Notes: generated from the letters alone by a model not told the origin. DNA of 64,000 nt from Cyclobacteriaceae bacterium (GCA_022842845.1 JALHOT010000004.1:154449-218448), one strand, 5' to 3'; positions 26,607 through 36,401 are shown, counted from the first letter of the stretch. Numbers and translations are program-made.

Positions 26607-28112
26607 ATGCAGAAACTAGGGTTAAATCAATCGTTACAACAAAAGCTGTCTCCCCAGCAGATACAGTTTATTAAACTGCTGCAAGTCCCTACCGCAGAGC
26701 TGGAGGCCAGAATTGAGGAAGAACTGGAAATCAATCCTGCTCTAGAGGAAGGAGAGACTGAGACACCTGAAACACAAGAAGAAAGCAATACAGAATCCGA
26801 AGCTGAAGAATTTAGCGAGACTTCAGGGGGCGATGATGAGTTAGATATTAATGATTACCTGCGCGATGATGATTACAGTGGCTATAAAATGCAGGGCGAT
26901 GGTGATGGTGATGAAGATGATCGTGAAATGCCTTTGGCCATGGGGGCAAGTTTGCAAGAGCTATTACTTACCCAGTTGGGGTATTTGGGATTAGATGAAA
27001 AGCAACGTGCCATCGGTAGTCAGTTAATTGGCAGTATTGAAAATGATGGTTATATCCGAAGAGAGCTGGAAGCCATTGTTAACGATCTGGCTTTTTCCCA
27101 AGGCATTGATACCAGCGTTGAAGAAGTTGAAGATATTTTAAAGAAGCTGCAGAGTTTTGATCCTGCCGGGATTGGAGCTCGAAATTTACAAGAATGTCTT
27201 TTGTTACAGCTCGAACGACTCAAGCAGAGCATAGAGGAAGATGATTCGGATAAGTTTACAAAATCGTATGTAGTAGATAAGGCCATCCAAACGGTGCGCG
27301 ATTGCTACGAAGAGTTTACCAAAAAGCATTACGATAAAATTATCAAGAAGCTTGATATTGCGGAGGAGGATGCGGACGACATCAAGGATATTATTACGCT
27401 AATTTCCGGACTCAATCCTAAGCCAGGTGGTGTGAGTGCCACCACAGGAGTGTCGAAGAATCAGGTAATCATACCAGACTTTATTTTAACCAACAACAAT
27501 GGAAAATTGGAGTTGGCGCTAAATTCACGCAATGCCCCTGAGTTACGCATCAGCCGATCTTATACCGACATGTTTAAGGCTTATGATAAGGGCGACAAAA
27601 AGGATAAGAAGTTAAAAGAGGCGGTAACATTCGTTAAGCAAAAGCTTGATGCAGCCAAGTGGTTTATCGATGCCATCAAGCAGAGGCAGCAAACATTGCT
27701 TCGTACCATGAAGGCTATTGTTGATTTTCAGTACGAGTACTTTCAGGAAGGAGATGAGACCAAGCTTAAACCTATGATTTTGAAAGATATTGCTACTATG
27801 ATTAACATGGATATATCTACTGTATCGCGTGTGGCCAGCAGCAAGGCAGTACAAACCGATTTCGGGATCTTTCCTTTAAAGTACTTCTTTTCAGAAGGGA
27901 TTGCTACTGACTCTGGTGAAGAGGTAAGTAGTCGTGAAGTGAAACAAATAATTAAAGACCTTATCGCAGCAGAACCTAAGGGTAAACCCTTATCGGACGA
28001 TAAGATAGAAAAAATACTCAATGAGAAGGGGTATAACATTGCCAGACGTACAGTGGCTAAATACCGTGAGCAACTGAATTTACCAGTAGCACGTTTGCGT
28101 AAACAGTTGTGA
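26607..28112 (+). CDS. rpoN: RNA polymerase sigma-54 factor RpoN (501 aa)
   Basis: Alternative sigma factor for -24/-12 promoters that depend on AAA+ activators. Region I is at the N terminus (LNQSLQQKLSPQQIQFIKLL, glutamine-rich), followed by an acidic region II (about 45-110), then core-binding and DNA-binding domains. The RpoN box ARRTVAKYRE lies near 483-492. Length is normal. No enhancer-binding protein gene is in the window. The next gene follows after 39 nt from its ATG. Confidence 0.97.
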   Translation: MQKLGLNQSLQQKLSPQQIQFIKLLQVPTAELEARIEEELEINPALEEGETETPETQEESNTESEAEEFSETSGGDDELDINDYLRDDDYSGYKMQGDGDGDEDDREMPLAMGASLQELLLTQLGYLGLDEKQRAIGSQLIGSIENDGYIRRELEAIVNDLAFSQGIDTSVEEVEDILKKLQSFDPAGIGARNLQECLLLQLERLKQSIEEDDSDKFTKSYVVDKAIQTVRDCYEEFTKKHYDKIIKKLDIAEEDADDIKDIITLISGLNPKPGGVSATTGVSKNQVIIPDFILTNNNGKLELALNSRNAPELRISRSYTDMFKAYDKGDKKDKKLKEAVTFVKQKLDAAKWFIDAIKQRQQTLLRTMKAIVDFQYEYFQEGDETKLKPMILKDIATMINMDISTVSRVASSKAVQTDFGIFPLKYFFSEGIATDSGEEVSSREVKQIIKDLIAAEPKGKPLSDDKIEKILNEKGYNIARRTVAKYREQLNLPVARLRKQL

Positions 28113-28151
28113 GTAATTTCAAATCAACATTTGAAATGTAAAATTGATGAA

Positions 28152-28775
28152 ATGAAATTTTTAGCGCAGTTTATCTCAGTTATTTCCCATCCTTTACTGT
28201 TAGCCTCTTATTTATTTTTAGTCTTTGCCTGGCTGTATCCGCCAGCCATGTTTCCAATACCAGATCGTTCGTTTAAAAGTGTTTTGATACTCATCTTTGT
28301 TTGCACTTTTCTGCTGCCAGCCATTAATGTTTATTTTTTTAAAGCCTTTGGTACCATTACTTCCATGAGCATGCCTTTGCGTAAAGAACGCATTGCTCCT
28401 TTTTTAATGATTGCCATTCTTTACCTGGTGGTTACTTACTTGCTGCACTCAAAGCTTGGTCTGGGTTTTCAAGACCCCTTCATGAAGTTTCTTATCATTA
28501 TCGATTTACTGGTGATGGTAGCATTTTTTGTCACGCTTGTACTGAAGGCCAGCATTCATAGCCTTGCCATTGGAGGAATGACAGTGATCATAGCCATGCT
28601 CAATACTGTGACAGAGAATGGAATATTTTTCTATCCATTAATTGCTTCTATTTTAATGCTGGGTATTGTTGCATCAGCAAGATTATACTTGCAGGTTCAT
28701 ACACTTAAAGAAGTATTCGTTGGCTTAATCACGGGAGCATTGGTGAGCTTGGGAGGAATGATATTTTTGTTTTAA
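28152..28775 (+). CDS. polytopic membrane protein, PAP2-like (207 aa)
   Basis: Hydrophobic protein with about six membrane helices. The segments SIHSLAIGG (about 136-144) and ARLYLQVHTLKEVFVG (about 177-192) resemble motifs 2 and 3 of PAP2 phosphatases, but the usual PSGH is missing and the aspartate after the motif 3 His is Glu. Catalysis is therefore uncertain. ATG 28152 is preferred; a TTG at 28131 would add seven residues. It lies 39 nt after rpoN and 15 nt before the enoyl-CoA hydratase gene. Confidence 0.65.
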   Translation: MKFLAQFISVISHPLLLASYLFLVFAWLYPPAMFPIPDRSFKSVLILIFVCTFLLPAINVYFFKAFGTITSMSMPLRKERIAPFLMIAILYLVVTYLLHSKLGLGFQDPFMKFLIIIDLLVMVAFFVTLVLKASIHSLAIGGMTVIIAMLNTVTENGIFFYPLIASILMLGIVASARLYLQVHTLKEVFVGLITGALVSLGGMIFLF

Positions 28776-28790
28776 TGTAAATAATTAATT

Positions 28791-29573
28791 ATGTCTTATA
28801 CATTTTTAAAATACGAAGTGACTGAAGGTGTTGCCACCATCACTTTAAACCGTCCTGATGTTTATAATGCCTTGAACGATGAGATTACTTTCGAATTGCA
28901 AGACGCATTGAAGGCCGTAGCTAAAGATGAAAAAGTGCGCGTTGTGGTGTTGACAGGAGAGGGGAAAGCCTTTTGTTCCGGGCAGGATCTAAAGGCTGCC
29001 AGCGGTCAGCAGAAGCGTTCTTTCATGGATTCTTTGCATAAGCGATACAACCCGATCATCCGTGCTATGCGTAACTTACCGAAACCAATTGTTTGTCGCC
29101 TCAACGGAGTAGCGGCAGGTGCTGGTTGTTCAATAGCTTTAGCCTGTGATGTTATTGTAGCTAATGAAGAAGCGCAGCTCATAGAGATCTTTATCAATAT
29201 AGGTCTTGTACCTGACTCCGGTTCCTCATTCTTTTTACCACGAACGCTAGGCTTTAATAGAGCCTTTGAGCTTTGCAGCACGGGCAACAGACTTAAAGCA
29301 AGCGAAGCAGTCACCATCGGATTGATTAATAAAGCGGTGCCTGCTGGAGAGCTGGATGCTGTGGTAAAAGGCTATACCGAATTCTATGCTAAGGCACCCA
29401 CTAAATCCATTGGTTTGCTTAAGAAGATGCTCAATAAAGCTCAAACCGCATCGCTTGATGAAATGCTGGACTATGAAGCTTATTGCCAGGAGATTGCTGG
29501 CAGCTCACAAGATTACAAAGAAGGAGTCCAGGCTTTCTTAGAAAAACGGAAGCCGAATTTCATAGGTAAATAA
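28791..29573 (+). CDS. enoyl-CoA hydratase/isomerase family protein, PaaG-like (260 aa)
   Basis: Crotonase-fold enzyme acting on acyl-CoA thioesters. Oxyanion-hole segments FCSGQDLKAA (about 63-72) and NGVAAGAGCSIALACD (about 104-119) are present. The active-site position of the second acid is Asp in IGLVPDSGSSFFLP, as in PaaG (1,2-epoxyphenylacetyl-CoA isomerase), rather than the usual Glu of hydratases. No other paa gene is nearby, so participation in phenylacetate breakdown is inference; fatty acid or amino acid catabolism is also possible. Confidence 0.88.
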   Translation: MSYTFLKYEVTEGVATITLNRPDVYNALNDEITFELQDALKAVAKDEKVRVVVLTGEGKAFCSGQDLKAASGQQKRSFMDSLHKRYNPIIRAMRNLPKPIVCRLNGVAAGAGCSIALACDVIVANEEAQLIEIFINIGLVPDSGSSFFLPRTLGFNRAFELCSTGNRLKASEAVTIGLINKAVPAGELDAVVKGYTEFYAKAPTKSIGLLKKMLNKAQTASLDEMLDYEAYCQEIAGSSQDYKEGVQAFLEKRKPNFIGK

Positions 29574-29602
29574 GAAGTGACAGTATAAATTTTCTCTGAT
29601 AA

Positions 29603-30481
29603 ATGAAGAATGTTCGCTTAGTACTGGGCAGTGGTGGGGCTCGAGGTATGGCGCACATAGGCGTAATAGAAGAGCTTCAGAAGTCGGGTTTTGTTATTAA
29701 AGAAGTAGCAGGTTGCTCGATGGGTGCCATTGTAGGCGGTCTATATTGTGCCGGGCATTTAGATGAGTACAAGCATTGGCTAATTAGCCTGAGCCGCTTT
29801 GATGTTTTCAAGTTGCTCGACTTCACACTTTCTTCTCAGGGCATTGTAAAAGGCGATAGGGTATTCAAGGCAATTGAACAACTCATCGGCTATCATGAAA
29901 TTGATAAATTCCCGATTCCCTTTACTGCAGTTGCCTCTGATCTGGTGGCGCGGCAAGAAATCTATTTCCGATCGGGTAGTTTATTCAAGGCCTTAAGGGC
30001 ATCGGTAGCCATTCCTACTATTTTCACACCTGTGATTGATGGGCAGCGCCAATTGGTAGATGGTGGGGTGCTTAATCCGCTCCCCTTAAATGTGGTGAGA
30101 CGTGAAGCAGGAGATTGGCTCGTGGCAGTAAATGTTAATGCCAATTTCCCCAGCCAAAAGAAAAGTATTGTGCCTGAGGTGAACGAAGAAAAAGCAGCCT
30201 ATCTGAGAATGCTGGATCATTTCAGAACGCAGATTCTACGATTCGATAGCAAGGCGGAGGAAACAGTAGAGAAGTTAGGCTTCCTGGATTTATTGAATAA
30301 ATCCTATGACCTCACTTTGGATCGATTAACAGACCTGATGATTGAAATGCATAAGCCTGATTTGGTCGTGAATATTTCAAGAGATGCCTGTGGTATTTTT
30401 GAATTTTACCGCGCAAATGAAATCATTGAAGAAGGACGTATTGCTTTTACAAAAGCCCTGGAGGAAAAGCGCTATACGTAA
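29603..30481 (+). CDS. patatin-like phospholipase (292 aa)
   Basis: Patatin/RssA-type serine hydrolase. Oxyanion loop GSGGARG (9-15), nucleophile elbow GCSMG with Ser39, and catalytic Asp in the DGGVLNPLP motif (about residue 153) form the Ser-Asp dyad of the family. There is no signal peptide, so it is probably a cytoplasmic or membrane-associated lipid acyl hydrolase. The last 35 nt overlap, on the opposite strand, the 3' end of the small membrane protein gene ending at 30447. Confidence 0.92.
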   Translation: MKNVRLVLGSGGARGMAHIGVIEELQKSGFVIKEVAGCSMGAIVGGLYCAGHLDEYKHWLISLSRFDVFKLLDFTLSSQGIVKGDRVFKAIEQLIGYHEIDKFPIPFTAVASDLVARQEIYFRSGSLFKALRASVAIPTIFTPVIDGQRQLVDGGVLNPLPLNVVRREAGDWLVAVNVNANFPSQKKSIVPEVNEEKAAYLRMLDHFRTQILRFDSKAEETVEKLGFLDLLNKSYDLTLDRLTDLMIEMHKPDLVVNISRDACGIFEFYRANEIIEEGRIAFTKALEEKRYT

Positions 30482-30713
30482 CTAAGTTACTCTGTGCAAC
30501 TGCTTTTACTTGCTTGCGTTTTTCCCAGCGCACGACTATTACCAGTATAATCGAAAGAAAGGCAACTATCAGGAAATAGATGAAAACCCTGAACATGCGC
30601 TTCCATTTCTGGTCGCGTTCATGCCGTTCAATAATATCACCATAATTTCGGTGTCTGGCAATATTGCCAGCGCTCATGCGCTGTCTCCTTAACCTTATGT
30701 CATTTCTTCCCAT
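30447..30713 (-). CDS. small single-pass membrane protein downstream of the sigma factor (88 aa)
   Basis: Not recognised as a known family. A basic, cytoplasm-facing N terminus (IRLRRQRMSAGNIARHR) is followed by one strong membrane helix (about 44-61, VFIYFLIVAFLSIILVIVV), a basic RWEKRK stop and a short tail. The ATG lies 14 nt inside the sigma-factor gene, so translation is probably coupled. It lacks FecR and zinc anti-sigma signatures, but its position makes a membrane partner or regulator of the sigma factor a fair guess. Confidence 0.6.
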   Translation of the reverse strand: MGRNDIRLRRQRMSAGNIARHRNYGDIIERHERDQKWKRMFRVFIYFLIVAFLSIILVIVVRWEKRKQVKAVAQSNLVTYSAFPPGLL

Positions 30714-31266
30714 CGTATTTGATGCTAAGGTTAAATTGTTTTCTTAATCGATCCAGCGCCCTGTAGGTTCTCATTTTTGCTCCACTCTCTGTAATATCCA
30801 GAATAAATGCAATTTCCTTAAAATCTTTGTCTTCGAAAAAACGCAACTCCAGTACTTCTAACATTTCTGTTGGTAGTTCTTTTAAAAATCCCAGCAACTG
30901 TTTCACCAACTCTTCGTCCCAGCCTTCATGGCCCTGGTCCATTAATTCTTTTACCCTGACTTCCTCTATGCTGAAAACGCGATCAGTTTTCTTTTTACGA
31001 TAGTGTTTATTAACCTCGTTCGCAGCAATTCTGTAAAACCAGGCTGACAATGGCAGACCGCGAAATTCAAATCGGTTCAGGTTATTCAGCGCATTCAGAA
31101 ATGTCTGTGAACATAAATCGGCTGTTAAGTCTTCATCGTCTGTTTGCCTGTATATGTAATTGAATATGCGGTCAAAGTACTTTTCATACAGGGTGCCGAA
31201 GGCCTTTGAGTTCTTCTTAGCCAGCTCTACCAGTTGATACTCCTCCCGTATTTCTACTTCGGTCAT
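30700..31266 (-). CDS. ECF-type RNA polymerase sigma factor (188 aa)
   Basis: Sigma-70 family protein with region 2 (FGTLYEKYFDRIFNYIYRQT, DLCSQTFLNAL) and region 4 (LEVLELRFFEDKDFKEIAFI with ITESGAKMRTYRALDRL). There are no regions 1.1 or 3, which defines the ECF group. ATG 31266 is preferred; a TTG at 31272 would add two residues. No classical anti-sigma gene is adjacent; the overlapping 88-residue membrane protein is the only candidate. The target regulon cannot be read here. Confidence 0.9.
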   Translation of the reverse strand: MTEVEIREEYQLVELAKKNSKAFGTLYEKYFDRIFNYIYRQTDDEDLTADLCSQTFLNALNNLNRFEFRGLPLSAWFYRIAANEVNKHYRKKKTDRVFSIEEVRVKELMDQGHEGWDEELVKQLLGFLKELPTEMLEVLELRFFEDKDFKEIAFILDITESGAKMRTYRALDRLRKQFNLSIKYDGKK

Positions 31267-31424
31267 AGGCAAATTTACACTCTTAACCGGATTAGTGTTA
31301 AAAAGTCACAAACGGACTATTTATTTCAATCCTTATTCTGGAGTAAATATATTTTGTTCGCGCTGAGGTCAAATGGTTATTGAGGCTAATTATTGGTATT
31401 TATAACTTGAATACCCAAGGTGCT

Positions 31425-33875
31425 TTAATCCTGCTTTAATGTTTCAGCTGGTTGAGTCCGGGCTGTTCGCAGTGTTTGAAAGCTGATGGTACTAAGCGCA
31501 ATGGTTATGGTAATACTGCCTGCCAGCAGGAATACACCTACGCCCATTTCTGTTTTGTACTCAAATGATGAGAGCCACTCCTGCATACTGTAAAGTGTTA
31601 TTGGAATGGAAAGACCTAAACATATAGTCAGGAGTATAATGTACTCTTTAGTCAGTAAGAATAGTAATGATTGTTCAGTGGCGCCCAATACTTTACGAAT
31701 ACTAATTTCTTTAACCCTGCTTTGCATGGCCAGCGAAGCCAATCCGTAAAGGCCTAAACTACCAATCAGAATGGACAACAAGGTGGCAACCTGTACAATT
31801 TTGCTAAGATTTTGATCAGATCTGTATTGGGCCTGTAGGGCACTATCAACAAAATTAAAGGTGAATTCCTCTCCATTGCTAAGGCTTACCCAAGTACTTT
31901 TAATCTGGTCAATCACCTTATTGATGTTGCCAGGCTCTAGCTTAACAATTAATTTGGGAAGTGGTGAGGTTGTAATATTGATATTCTCAACACCTTGCAG
32001 GATGATGGAAGGATCTTGAAGCATAACCAGGGGTTCAACTTTATTATAAAGTGATGAGTAGTGAAAGTCTTTAACAACCCCAATGATCTCATGGTCTGCA
32101 AAACCTTTGCCTGGTAATTTCTTGCCAATGGCATCCACCCATCCGTATTCTTTTACAAAAGCTTCATTAACAATAATGGCTCTCCTTTTATCAGATGTGT
32201 TTGCGTTTGAAAAATTCCGACCACTGATAATTTTCATTTTTAGTGTTGGAATATAAGCATCATCTACTGGGTTGAGATTAAAATTGTGGTATACTCTTTT
32301 ATCGTCAGTAAAGCCGACACTTAACCAGTTACCGCGACCGAAATCATGAGAGGAACTTGCCACGCTTAGTACGCCAGGTATCTTGGCTAGTTCTGTTTTG
32401 AATACTTCTGCCTTTTCAAATCCAAGTTTTACCCTTTCTTCAAGATTGCCTTCTACGGGTGCAATGAGTTGGATGGTACCAATCTGTTCCTTGTCAAATC
32501 CTAAATCTTTATTCTGAATATAATCGAGTTGCTTTTTCATGATAAGGGCACTACTTATAAGAAAAATGCTCAATACGAGTTGAAGCCCGACCAATACTTT
32601 TCGAATCCCCTGCTTACTGTTTCCACCCTGTAACTTTCCTTTTAAAATAGCGATTGGCCTAAGTCCGGATAATACTAATGCCGGGTAGCTACCAGCGATG
32701 ATGCCTATAATGGCGAGTAGGATAATGATCACTGAGACCATAAAGCCATTAAAAGGAAATGACAATTGTTTGCCAGCCAGTTCATTGAATGATGGTAACG
32801 CTAACATGGCTAACAATAATCCTATAGTCATGGCTAAGCAGGTTACAAGAACAGCCTCTCCAATAAATTGAAGGATTAATTGTTGTCGCGCAGCACCAAC
32901 GACCTTTCTTATGCCGACTTCTTTTGCCCGTTTTACAGATCGGCCTATTGATAAGGTTATAAAATTGATGCAGGCCACTGCAAGAATGAGCATAGAGATG
33001 CCAGCCAAAATATAACTATATCGAGGGTTACTCACGGGAGCAATGCCTTGAGGATAAGTATTATCAAGGTGGATGCTAGTGAGTGGTTGAAGGCCGGGTG
33101 CATAATTACTTTGCTTGAAATCTTCTTCACCAAGTAGTTTTCTAAACAACAGGGGGAATTTACCAGTCACCTTTTCTACATCACTTCCTTCTCGTAGCAA
33201 GATGTATGTCTCTGGGCTTATATTAAACCAAGCTGATGTCAGTACACGTTCAGGATAAAGTTTTAATAAGTTCTGATCGGAAAGTAAAAAATCAAACTGA
33301 ATGCTTGAATGGCTTGGTAGTTTCACAACACCTGAAACAATGAAGCTTTCAAAATTTTGCCCCACCTGAAGGGATATTGTTTGTTGAATAGGATTTTTTT
33401 CACCAAAATATTTTTTGGCAGAAGCTTCATTCAGCACGATTTTGCCAGGCTCATTGAGTAAATCTTGATAATTGCCTTGTAGTAATTCAAAGTCGAATAT
33501 TGAAAAGATGGATCGATCAGCTATCGTAAGGGTTTCTGAAAATACCTGATCATTGAATTTAACTGAGGTACCAGCTTGGACAATGCGTACAAAATCCTCT
33601 GCCTCAGCTAAGGTTTCCTTTAACGCAGGCCCCATGGGAAAGGGGGTGGTAGTATTGAAAAAATCTTGATTTTCGCCCCAGTTTTCCTTGACATATACTC
33701 GATAAATCCTATCTGCTTTGCTATGGAAAGTATCAAAAGTCAATTCCTCATGTACAAACAATATAATTAGCAAACAGCACATAATGCCTAGCCCCAGCCC
33801 TGCTATGGTGATGATTGAATGTGTTTTGTTGTGCCAAAGTTCGCGAAAGGCTATGGTGAGGTAGTTCTTAATCAT
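31425..33875 (-). CDS. ABC transporter permease, FtsX/MacB type (816 aa)
   Basis: Paralogue of the permease at 122-2560 with the same plan: first helix at about 21-42, a periplasmic MacB-like domain, a central helix block opening with VKRAKEVGIRKVVGAARQQL, a second periplasmic domain, and a C-terminal block opening with RVKEISIRKVLGA. It ends with the family tail (TARTQPAETLKQD). No ATPase is adjacent. The function is likely export or envelope-stress handling by family, substrate unknown. Confidence 0.9.
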   Translation of the reverse strand: MIKNYLTIAFRELWHNKTHSIITIAGLGLGIMCCLLIILFVHEELTFDTFHSKADRIYRVYVKENWGENQDFFNTTTPFPMGPALKETLAEAEDFVRIVQAGTSVKFNDQVFSETLTIADRSIFSIFDFELLQGNYQDLLNEPGKIVLNEASAKKYFGEKNPIQQTISLQVGQNFESFIVSGVVKLPSHSSIQFDFLLSDQNLLKLYPERVLTSAWFNISPETYILLREGSDVEKVTGKFPLLFRKLLGEEDFKQSNYAPGLQPLTSIHLDNTYPQGIAPVSNPRYSYILAGISMLILAVACINFITLSIGRSVKRAKEVGIRKVVGAARQQLILQFIGEAVLVTCLAMTIGLLLAMLALPSFNELAGKQLSFPFNGFMVSVIIILLAIIGIIAGSYPALVLSGLRPIAILKGKLQGGNSKQGIRKVLVGLQLVLSIFLISSALIMKKQLDYIQNKDLGFDKEQIGTIQLIAPVEGNLEERVKLGFEKAEVFKTELAKIPGVLSVASSSHDFGRGNWLSVGFTDDKRVYHNFNLNPVDDAYIPTLKMKIISGRNFSNANTSDKRRAIIVNEAFVKEYGWVDAIGKKLPGKGFADHEIIGVVKDFHYSSLYNKVEPLVMLQDPSIILQGVENINITTSPLPKLIVKLEPGNINKVIDQIKSTWVSLSNGEEFTFNFVDSALQAQYRSDQNLSKIVQVATLLSILIGSLGLYGLASLAMQSRVKEISIRKVLGATEQSLLFLLTKEYIILLTICLGLSIPITLYSMQEWLSSFEYKTEMGVGVFLLAGSITITIALSTISFQTLRTARTQPAETLKQD

Positions 33876-33991
33876 GGTGCCAAGGTTTAGGTTGCCTACG
33901 GGTATGAAGATGTTTCGTAATTGAGAATAGTTTTATCCGTCAAGATGTTTTGTTACTTAAAAGCGTTGCATTGCTTCGTTTTAGAAGAAAC

Positions 33992-35542
33992 TTACAGTTT
34001 AGGATTAACCAATATCACCTCCTCTTTTTCTACCACCACCATGCCGGCTGGATCTCCTTTTCGCTTTCTTACAAATTTTTTAGGTGTGTAGGTGACAGGC
34101 ACGAGTCTTTCTGTTTTTCGTTTAGAATTATAGGCGGCCAATTCTGCAGCTCGTTCAACTACATCTTTTGGAAATGCTTTTCCTGCTTTGTACTTAATGA
34201 TCACGTGTGAACCTGCAACATCTTTTGCGTGTAACCAAAGGTCTTCCTTAAAGGCATACTTCAGGGTAAGTATATCATTGGCCTGCGCGTTTCGGCCCAC
34301 CCAAATAGTATAGTCCTTGAAAAGGAACTCATGGTAAGGTCGTGAAACTTCCTGTTCCTGACGATTTGTTTCCGGTAATTTTGTATGCAGTAAAGTCTTT
34401 AATTCTTTAATGCCTTCAGCTTTACTGATTTCCAAAAGAAGAAACTCCATCCTTTCTTTTTCTTGTTCTTTTTGCAGAAGCGCTGTGGTAAGCCTGTCTA
34501 TTTCGACTTGTTGGTTTTTAGATTTTCTGTAGAAAACCTCTGCGTTTTTTTGTGGACTGAGATCCTGTTTTAGTTTAACTTCTATAAGATTACCGTTGTC
34601 ATAGAAATTGGGGAGCTTTACTTTTTCGGTTCCGGGTTTTATCTGATGCATATTAGCCATTAATACATCAGCCCATACTTTATAGTGTTGGTCGTTTTCA
34701 ATCTCATTTAATTTTTCGCCCGTTTTTGCTAAATAGGCAATCGTGCTTTTAAGCAGGTTTTTTATTTTTTGTTCTGCTTTTGCTTTTTCTTGCTCAAAAG
34801 CATTCCGCTGCTGGTAATGATTATAGAAGTCTGTCAGAGCGTTAATTGCCTCTGTATGTTTTCTGGTGATTTTTCCGATGGGTAGCAGAGAAAGTATGAT
34901 AGTGCCTCCCCAATTTGTTACGTAGAAAGCGGGCTTCTCTAATGCTATTCGCAATTGCAATAATCTTTTCCACTGCCTGGCAGCTTCTTGAGAAAAGAAG
35001 CCTTCCTCTTCAAGCACATCCCACACATGCTTACCGAAAGTGAAAAAGTGCTTTTTAATATTATTCTTTTCAATCGGTAATTGTGTCTGGATCCACATTA
35101 TTTCCTTATCCAATTGATTCAATTCAATGGCTTCATCAGCTTGCAGGTTATTCCTAAAAAGTGACTGAACTTCATTATGGAGAAATAAAACAATGTTAGA
35201 TCTGTTGCCATGCATTTTGAAGAGCAAAGTGAAACCTTCACTTAATTGGAAGGCAAAACTTCTTTCGTTGTTGAATTGCCGTATTCCCTCCACTGTTCTG
35301 CCTATACAATCTTGAAACAGATCAACAGAATTTTTTTTTGCCCTGTGAAATATCTCAGGAAATGCGAGGCAAGAGAAATCTGGCTGTACATTGGCTTTGA
35401 TAAAGAATGATTTCTCCTTGATTTCAAAACGAATAATTAATTCTTCTTTATTCTGGCTGTAGCATTCAGAAATAATGCTGTTCCTGAGCACCTGCTCAAG
35501 TTCTTGAGAAAGTTTTCTGAGGGTATAGAAGTTATTGTGCAC
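33992..35542 (-). CDS. NFACT family RNA-binding protein, RqcH/Rqc2-like (516 aa)
   Basis: Homologue of RqcH/Rqc2, which binds split 50S subunits carrying peptidyl-tRNA and, in B. subtilis, adds alanine tails. It has the NFACT-N domain (about 1-190), helix-hairpin-helix and coiled-coil middle (about 230-395), and an NFACT-R domain (DUF814) with DLWLHAKDVAGSHVII. The DR motif in NFACT-N, needed for tRNA recruitment in B. subtilis RqcH, is ER here (NNERSFAF). The start is GTG at 35542. Its presence with tmRNA at 48.6-49.0 kb gives two ribosome-rescue routes in one window. Confidence 0.88.
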   Translation of the reverse strand: MHNNFYTLRKLSQELEQVLRNSIISECYSQNKEELIIRFEIKEKSFFIKANVQPDFSCLAFPEIFHRAKKNSVDLFQDCIGRTVEGIRQFNNERSFAFQLSEGFTLLFKMHGNRSNIVLFLHNEVQSLFRNNLQADEAIELNQLDKEIMWIQTQLPIEKNNIKKHFFTFGKHVWDVLEEEGFFSQEAARQWKRLLQLRIALEKPAFYVTNWGGTIILSLLPIGKITRKHTEAINALTDFYNHYQQRNAFEQEKAKAEQKIKNLLKSTIAYLAKTGEKLNEIENDQHYKVWADVLMANMHQIKPGTEKVKLPNFYDNGNLIEVKLKQDLSPQKNAEVFYRKSKNQQVEIDRLTTALLQKEQEKERMEFLLLEISKAEGIKELKTLLHTKLPETNRQEQEVSRPYHEFLFKDYTIWVGRNAQANDILTLKYAFKEDLWLHAKDVAGSHVIIKYKAGKAFPKDVVERAAELAAYNSKRKTERLVPVTYTPKKFVRKRKGDPAGMVVVEKEEVILVNPKL

Positions 35543-35636
35543 TTTCCAATTTACACTATTTACTGAATCAATTGCTGAGGTTTACTTGAACCAAAGCTTA
35601 GCTGATGAAAATGAGATGATGCTGTGCTTATTGTGC

Positions 35637-36401
35637 TTAGTCAATCTTGATTTGCAAGCCATCGTAAGCGAGTGAAATGTGTTGGGGTAATTTTTTCTCG
35701 ATGATAGCGTGCAAGTCTAATTTATGACTGATATGTGTAAAATAGGCCTTCTTGGGTTTAATCCTTTCAACCATAGCAATGGCCTGCTCCAGGTTAAAAT
35801 GGGAGATGTGCGGGTCGATCTGCAATGCATTGAGGACAAGCACATCAGTTCCCTTTAGCAAATCGAAAGTACTATCAGGAATGAAGTTAGCATCTGTTAT
35901 GTAGCTAAAGTTTTTGACGCGGAAGCCATATACAGGTAACTTCATATGCAGAACAGGTAGGGGAGTGATCTCCACGTCACCAATGATAAAGGGATGGTCC
36001 GTTATTTCATTCAGTAGAAGTCTCGGAATACCAGGGTATTTTATTGCTGCAAAGGCGTAAGCATACTCTACTTTTAATTGTTCCAGCACTTCCTGGGTTC
36101 CATATACAGGCATATCCATAGCCTGCATAAAATTGTAGGCGCGTACATCATCAAGGCCAGCTGTGTGGTCACGGTGTGCATGGGTAAAAATCACGGCATC
36201 TAAGCGATTGATTTTTTCACGCAGCATTTGCTGACGGAAATCCGGACCAGTATCGATAACAAAGCTCTGGCCTTCTATGTCTATATGGATGGAAGTCCTG
36301 AGTCGTTTATCACGAAAGTCTAATGATTGGCAAATGGGACAAGTACAACCAATAACAGGTATCCCTTGCGATGTGCCGGTTCCTAAAAAAGTGACGATCA
36401 A
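35637..36401 (-). CDS. MBL-fold metallo-hydrolase, PhnP-like (254 aa)
   Basis: Metallo-beta-lactamase fold phosphodiesterase. The metal-binding motif is THAHRDH (His74, His76, Asp78, His79), with further His in VLHMKLP and the C-terminal THISH. The Cys19-x-Cys21-xx-Cys24 cluster near the N terminus matches the extra structural zinc site of PhnP. No phn operon is nearby; a role in cyclic phosphate or nucleotide hydrolysis is inferred from family only. The start appears to be TTG at 36401, overlapping the previous stop by 4 nt (TTGA). Confidence 0.88.
   Translation of the reverse strand: MIVTFLGTGTSQGIPVIGCTCPICQSLDFRDKRLRTSIHIDIEGQSFVIDTGPDFRQQMLREKINRLDAVIFTHAHRDHTAGLDDVRAYNFMQAMDMPVYGTQEVLEQLKVEYAYAFAAIKYPGIPRLLLNEITDHPFIIGDVEITPLPVLHMKLPVYGFRVKNFSYITDANFIPDSTFDLLKGTDVLVLNALQIDPHISHFNLEQAIAMVERIKPKKAYFTHISHKLDLHAIIEKKLPQHISLAYDGLQIKID

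Noticed and set aside
31270..31280. TAnnTTTG match (TAAATTTG) before the ECF sigma gene
   Set aside because: It sits only about 4 nt before the start codon with no TTG at the right spacing, so transcription would begin inside the gene.
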